Assembly (NCBI GenBank): GCA_026387215.1
Contig: JAPLMC010000021.1
Location: forward strand, 1 to 8,931
Reading direction: 5' to 3'
Length of the DNA stretch: 8,931 bases
Source: Candidatus Omnitrophota bacterium
GTDB taxonomy: Bacteria; Omnitrophota; Gorgyraeia; Gorgyraeales; Gorgyraeaceae
The notes beneath the pieces are model-generated. The model saw only the letters and a program-made list of their open reading frames with translations. It ran no database searches and was not told the DNA's origin. Positions 6,028-8,931 of the stretch are shown here, in pieces. How positions within the stretch are numbered: the stretch's first letter is position 1; the number at the start of each line of letters is the position of its first letter. The translations under genes were made by a program, and so were the position numbers.

Positions 6028-7084
6028 AAATGACAAAAAATATTTGCTGTTTTCAACGCCTTTAGTCTCTGCTATTAAAAAAGCTTATCCTGAGAGCTAT
6101 ATAGCTTATATATGTAATTTAAAAGTAAAAGATATATTAAATACAAATCCGGATATAAATGAGGTTTTTGTATTTGAAAGGGATGAATATAGAAATCTCT
6201 GGAAAAAATCTAAAATACAAGCCGTAAAGAAATTTTTTAGTTTCTGGGAACAGATAAAAAAGAGAAAATTTGATATAGTATTTGACCTGTCGCTTGGCAA
6301 AGAATACGCGTTCTTTTGCTGGAGGGCCGGCATAAAAGACCGCAGAGGGTTTGATTATAAGAGGAGGGGAAGATTTTTAAATAATAGGTCCTCTTTCAAA
6401 GGTTTTAATGATAAACCTGTAGCCGAATATTATTTAGATCTTCTTTCCGTTCGCCGAACGGGACCATTATCCCGTTCGGCGAACGGGATAATCGGGAATA
6501 CAGTTTTAATAACAACAGATGAGGACAAGCGATATATAGACAATTTTTTAACCAAATCCGGCATAAATAGTAATGATACATTGGTAGGCATCGCCCCTGG
6601 CGGCGGTATGAGCTTTGGCCAGAAGAACCAGGATAGGCGCAGATGGAGCGTTAAGAAATTTGCTGAATTGGCGGATAAGATTAATGCAAAAGTAGTTTTA
6701 ATCTGGGGCCCTGGCGAAGAAAACTTAGTCAAAGAAATTACATCTCTAATGAAGCAGAAGCCATTAATCGCGCCTTTTACTAAAATAAGAGAAATGGCAG
6801 AGCTGTGCAAAAGATGCAAGCTTGTAATCTGTAGTGAGGGCGGCCCTCTTCATATTGCTAGTAGCCAGGGCGTAAAAACAATATCTATCTTTGGCCCAGT
6901 GGATGATAAGGTATATGGCCCATATCCAAAAAGAGAAAAAGACATAGTAGTAACTTCAGATGCAGATTGCAGACCATGCTATAAAAAATTTAAATTACCG
7001 GAATGTGAGCATAAAAAATGCCTAGAATCTATCTCAGTAAATAAACTTTACAATCTGACAATGTCAGTTTTGTCAAGTTCTTGA
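6017..7084 (+). CDS. GT9 (heptosyltransferase-type) glycosyltransferase with damaged 5' end
   Basis: GT9 enzymes add heptose or similar sugars to LPS core-type acceptors in the cytoplasm. Seen: STPLVSAIKKAYPESYIAYI (14-33), FDIVFDLSLGKE (85-96), IAPGGGMSF and RRWSVKKFAEL at the second domain, SEGGPLHIASSQGVKTISIFGP (273-294; the family's D/E-x-GP-x-H-x-A site) and a C-terminal CRPC...C....C set (Cys 318, 321, 330, 335) common in GT9. Odd: the opening strand and R-x-D-x-IGD loop that should precede STPL are absent; the frame runs into a palindromic element, with an upstream stop at 6005. The only in-frame starts are TTG codons (6017, 6044) without good ribosome sites. ATG 6030 has a palindrome-borne GAGGTGG but is one frame away and stops after 11 codons; one extra A in the six-A run at 6035-6040 would join the frames as MTKKYLLFSTPLV. 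Residues about 144-157 come from another palindrome. May be a pseudogene or 5'-remodelled. Ends 19 bases before the aminotransferase. Confidence 0.8.
   Translation: MRWLNDKKYLLFSTPLVSAIKKAYPESYIAYICNLKVKDILNTNPDINEVFVFERDEYRNLWKKSKIQAVKKFFSFWEQIKKRKFDIVFDLSLGKEYAFFCWRAGIKDRRGFDYKRRGRFLNNRSSFKGFNDKPVAEYYLDLLSVRRTGPLSRSANGIIGNTVLITTDEDKRYIDNFLTKSGINSNDTLVGIAPGGGMSFGQKNQDRRRWSVKKFAELADKINAKVVLIWGPGEENLVKEITSLMKQKPLIAPFTKIREMAELCKRCKLVICSEGGPLHIASSQGVKTISIFGPVDDKVYGPYPKREKDIVVTSDADCRPCYKKFKLPECEHKKCLESISVNKLYNLTMSVLSSS
6447..6486. repeat. Palindrome inside the GT9 gene
   Basis: Arms 6447-6463 and 6470-6486 are exact reverse complements (17 bp, 6-base loop). Each arm is itself nearly self-complementary (CCGTTCG-C-CGAACGG), so one large or two small hairpins can form. 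It is read in frame as VRRTGPLSRSANGI in the linker between the two GT-B domains. Its sequence is unrelated to the AACCGCGT family. Confidence 0.85.
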
Positions 7085-7103
7085 AGAAGGAAAAGGAGAA
7101 ACT

Positions 7104-8207
7104 ATGAAAGTCGATACATTTACATTAAAAAGACAATATGAACAAATAAAAGATGAATTAAAAGGCCCGATAGAAAAAGTCATGGCTTCCGGAGGCTTTA
7201 TCCTAGGCGAAGACGTAGGCTTTTTTGAAAAAGAATTCGCCGCGTACTGCGGCGTAAAATACGGTATAGGCGTAAATTCAGGCACTGACGCATTATTTTT
7301 AGCCTGCCTTGCCTGCGGTATTGGAAAAGACAACGAAGTCATAACCCCGACTTATACTTATATAGCTACTAGTTTCGGGATTTCTATAGCAGGAGCGAAA
7401 CCAGTTTTTGTAGATACAGAAGAAAAAACTTATAGTATTGATGTTTCAAAGATAGAGAAGGCCATTACTAAAAAAACGAAAGCTATATTACTTGTGCATC
7501 TATATGGCCATCCGGCTGATATGGATCCTGTAATAGAGATTGCAAAGAAACATAAGCTTAAAATTATAGAAGACTGTGCTCAGGCTCATGGAGCGCTTTA
7601 CAAAAACAAAAAAGTTGGTAGCTTTGGAGACGCGGCGTGTTTTTCATTTTATCCTACCAAGAATCTTGGAGCTTTTGGTGACGGCGGCATGATAACAACA
7701 AATTCAGAAGAGGTAAAAGATAGAGCGTTACTTCTGAGAGATTACGGAAGAAAAGGGAGATATGAGAACATAATCAAAGGCTATAATTCTCGGCTCGATA
7801 CATTGCAGGCTGCTATTTTACGCGTAAAACTTAAACACTTAGACAAGTGGAATGAAAAAAGAATAAAAAACGCAGAGCTTTATACGAAACTATTTAAAGA
7901 AAAAAAGATGGATATAACGCTTCCTTATGAGGCAGATTACGCGAAACATATTTATCATCAATATACTGTCAGAATTAAAAATAGAAAAGAAGTTATGGAA
8001 AAGTTGGCAGATAAAGGCATTTGCCCATTGATCCATTATCCAATACCTGTGCATTTGCAAGAATGTTACAAAGAACTTGGCTATAAAAAAGGCGATTTTC
8101 CTGTTGCGGAAAAATGTTGCGAAGAAATAATGAGTTTACCAATGTATCCAGAGCTTACAGAAGAAGAAATTAGATATGTAGTTGATTCAATTAAAACCGC
8201 GTCCTGA
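7104..8207 (+). CDS. DegT/DnrJ/EryC1/StrS-family PLP-dependent sugar aminotransferase
   Basis: Transfers an amino group (usually from glutamate) to a keto nucleotide sugar, making an amino sugar for glycan assembly in the cytoplasm. Seen (367 aa): GGFILGEDVGFFEKEFAAYC at 30-49, VNSGTDAL (58-65) for PLP phosphate, EDCAQAHGA with Asp157, PLP-binding FYPTKNLGAFGDGGM with Lys186, and the family's YNSRLDTLQAAIL. The C-terminal PIPVHLQECYKELG and EEIMSLPMYPELTEEEI are typical of sugar aminotransferases. All catalytic residues are present and length is normal. ATG 7104 has AGGAG at 7094-7098 with 5-base spacing, 19 bases after GT9, so cotranscription is likely. Odd: the last codons (K-T-A-S-stop) are formed by the left arm of a palindromic element, which also supplies the next gene's ribosome site; the native C-terminus was probably replaced. 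Substrate unknown. Confidence 0.92.
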   Translation: MKVDTFTLKRQYEQIKDELKGPIEKVMASGGFILGEDVGFFEKEFAAYCGVKYGIGVNSGTDALFLACLACGIGKDNEVITPTYTYIATSFGISIAGAKPVFVDTEEKTYSIDVSKIEKAITKKTKAILLVHLYGHPADMDPVIEIAKKHKLKIIEDCAQAHGALYKNKKVGSFGDAACFSFYPTKNLGAFGDGGMITTNSEEVKDRALLLRDYGRKGRYENIIKGYNSRLDTLQAAILRVKLKHLDKWNEKRIKNAELYTKLFKEKKMDITLPYEADYAKHIYHQYTVRIKNRKEVMEKLADKGICPLIHYPIPVHLQECYKELGYKKGDFPVAEKCCEEIMSLPMYPELTEEEIRYVVDSIKTAS

Positions 8208-8239
8208 TTATAATCGGAATGCGGTTGAGGTGGGGTTTT
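8193..8239 (+). repeat. AACCGCGT palindromic element overlapping the aminotransferase 3' end and supplying the next ribosome site
   Basis: AACCGCGT (8195-8202) pairs with ATGCGGTT (8219-8226, one G-T wobble). After a C/A mismatch the inner core CTGATTA/TAATCGG continues to the centre (GATTATAATC, 8206-8215). The left arm encodes the last residues and the TGA stop (8205-8207) of the aminotransferase. The right tail GAGGTGG (8227-8233) lies 6 bases before ATG 8240 and is a good anti-SD match. Core resembles the copies at 3441 and 2429. Confidence 0.82.
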
Positions 8240-8931
8240 ATGAAACTATTAATCATAGGTGCTTCCGGAGTTCTTGGAAGCAGATTATATAATGACGCTA
8301 TAAAGAAAAAATGGAACACTATGGGAACGTATTGTTCTCATGAATGCGTTGGCTTATCTTATCTGGACGTAAGAGATAAAGATAGCCTGGAAAAGGTATT
8401 TAGTTTATTCAAACCGGAAGTTGTGGTAATGGCAGGCGGGATTACAGATGTGGATTTATGCACACTGAAGCCGAAACTTGCCCAAGATGTTAGCATTAAA
8501 GGCACAATAAATCTGGTAAAAAAGACAAAAGAATATAACTCAAAATTAGTATATGTCTCTACTGATTATATATTTGACGGCGAAAACGGGCCGTATAAAG
8601 AAGAAGATAAGCCAAATCCCATAAATAAATATGGCGAGACTAAGCTGGAAGCAGAAAATATCATCAGAAGCAAACTTAAAAATTATCTGATAGTCCGCAC
8701 TGCCCAGCTTTGCGGTATAGACCATACAGGGAAAAACTTTGTGCTAAAGATAATCCGCAACATGCAAAGCGGCAAAAAGGTTTACGCCGCAGATGATCTC
8801 TATTCTACTCCTACTTATTCAGGATTATTGTCGGATATATTGATAAAGCTCATAGAAAAAAAATCCGAGGGTGTTTATCACGGCGCAGGAGCGGAATTTA
8901 TAAACCGTTATGATTATGTCAATAAAATAGC
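8240..8931 (+). CDS. RmlD-like NAD(P)-dependent sugar reductase, 3' truncated by window edge
   Basis: Probably reduces a 4-keto nucleotide sugar, as dTDP-4-dehydrorhamnose reductase does in dTDP-rhamnose synthesis, or a related step. Seen (230 codons, open to the window end with no stop): glycine-rich MKLLIIGASGVLGSRL (G7, G10, G13), LDVRDKDSLEKVF, VVVMAGGITDVDLC, VSTDYIFDG (S107-T108-D109), NPINKYGETKLEAE with catalytic Tyr131 and Lys135, then IVRTAQLCG. This order matches the RmlD substrate-binding family. Start: ATG 8240, with GAGGTGG at 8227-8233 supplied by the palindromic element that ends the aminotransferase gene 32 bases upstream, so translation coupling in one operon is likely. About 60 C-terminal residues should lie beyond the edge. 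Other rhamnose genes (rmlA, B, C) are not in the window, so I do not assign rmlD; MAT2B-like or other reductases remain possible. Confidence 0.85.
   Translation, partial: MKLLIIGASGVLGSRLYNDAIKKKWNTMGTYCSHECVGLSYLDVRDKDSLEKVFSLFKPEVVVMAGGITDVDLCTLKPKLAQDVSIKGTINLVKKTKEYNSKLVYVSTDYIFDGENGPYKEEDKPNPINKYGETKLEAENIIRSKLKNYLIVRTAQLCGIDHTGKNFVLKIIRNMQSGKKVYAADDLYSTPTYSGLLSDILIKLIEKKSEGVYHGAGAEFINRYDYVNKI

Noticed and set aside
6430..6819. 129-codon minus-strand ORF
   Set aside because: Fully antisense to the GT9 gene, whose motifs are clear on the plus strand; its length is helped by the palindrome being open in several frames.
7238..7254. Short inverted repeat CGCCGC...GCGGCG in the aminotransferase gene
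   Set aside because: Only 6 bp, and it encodes the conserved AAYCGVKYG segment found normally in this family, so it is chance rather than an inserted element.
3441..8239. Repeated GC-rich units could be a CRISPR array
   Set aside because: The copies are far apart, self-complementary, different in length, and lie between or inside genes with no regular spacers and no cas genes.
1..8931. A defence system, prophage or biosynthetic cluster of a new type
   Set aside because: No nuclease, helicase, reverse transcriptase, transposase, integrase or phage gene is visible; gene content is ordinary surface-glycan metabolism apart from the palindromes.

Overview
The window is an AT-rich bacterial chromosome segment that mostly encodes surface-polysaccharide biosynthesis: a GT4 glycosyltransferase, an extended-SDR nucleotide-sugar enzyme, a WecA-type initiating phosphosugar transferase, a GT9 (heptosyltransferase-type) glycosyltransferase, a DegT-family sugar aminotransferase and an RmlD-type reductase. 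DUF4254 and GT9 together suggest a Gram-negative-type envelope. The gene set, lysine-rich proteins and palindrome load would fit an uncultured candidate phylum such as Omnitrophota, but this is a recall-based guess, and nothing here (no rRNA or marker gene) proves it.

Layout. 2-634: 3' part of a papain-like (C1A) cysteine peptidase, cut by the left edge just before its catalytic Cys, followed by a hairpin. 738-881: a 47-residue unknown ORF with a good ribosome binding site. 903-2054: GT4 glycosyltransferase. 2114-2419: a small heptad-repeat coiled-coil protein whose Shine-Dalgarno (SD) sequence lies in a hairpin. 2479-3438: NAD-dependent epimerase/decarboxylase. 3487-5265: WecA-type transferase fused to the membrane and Rossmann part of a FlaA1/CapD-type protein. 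5336-5914 (minus): DUF4254 protein. 6017-7084: GT9 with a damaged 5' end. 7104-8207: DegT aminotransferase. 8240-8931: RmlD-like reductase, cut by the right edge. All intergenic gaps are about 100 bases or less. No tRNA, rRNA, CRISPR array, transposase or integrase was seen.

Pathway. The WecA-type enzyme would load the first sugar phosphate on undecaprenyl phosphate. The epimerase, aminotransferase and reductase would supply modified nucleotide sugars, and the GT4 and GT9 enzymes would extend the glycan. Exact sugars cannot be read from sequence.

The most unusual content is a set of perfect or near-perfect palindromes. Four lie inside three otherwise conserved genes, each in frame and stop-free, and each adds or replaces roughly 10-17 residues. 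Another forms the last codons of the aminotransferase. Four copies between or at the ends of genes share arms (AACCGCGT / ACGCGGTTGAGGTGG) with one of the in-gene copies. In three of these four the right arm puts an SD-like GAGGTGG or GAAGTGG 4-6 bases before a start codon. The fourth forms a convergent hairpin between two genes. This looks like a modular, dispersing palindromic element that is tolerated in proteins and used for expression signals.
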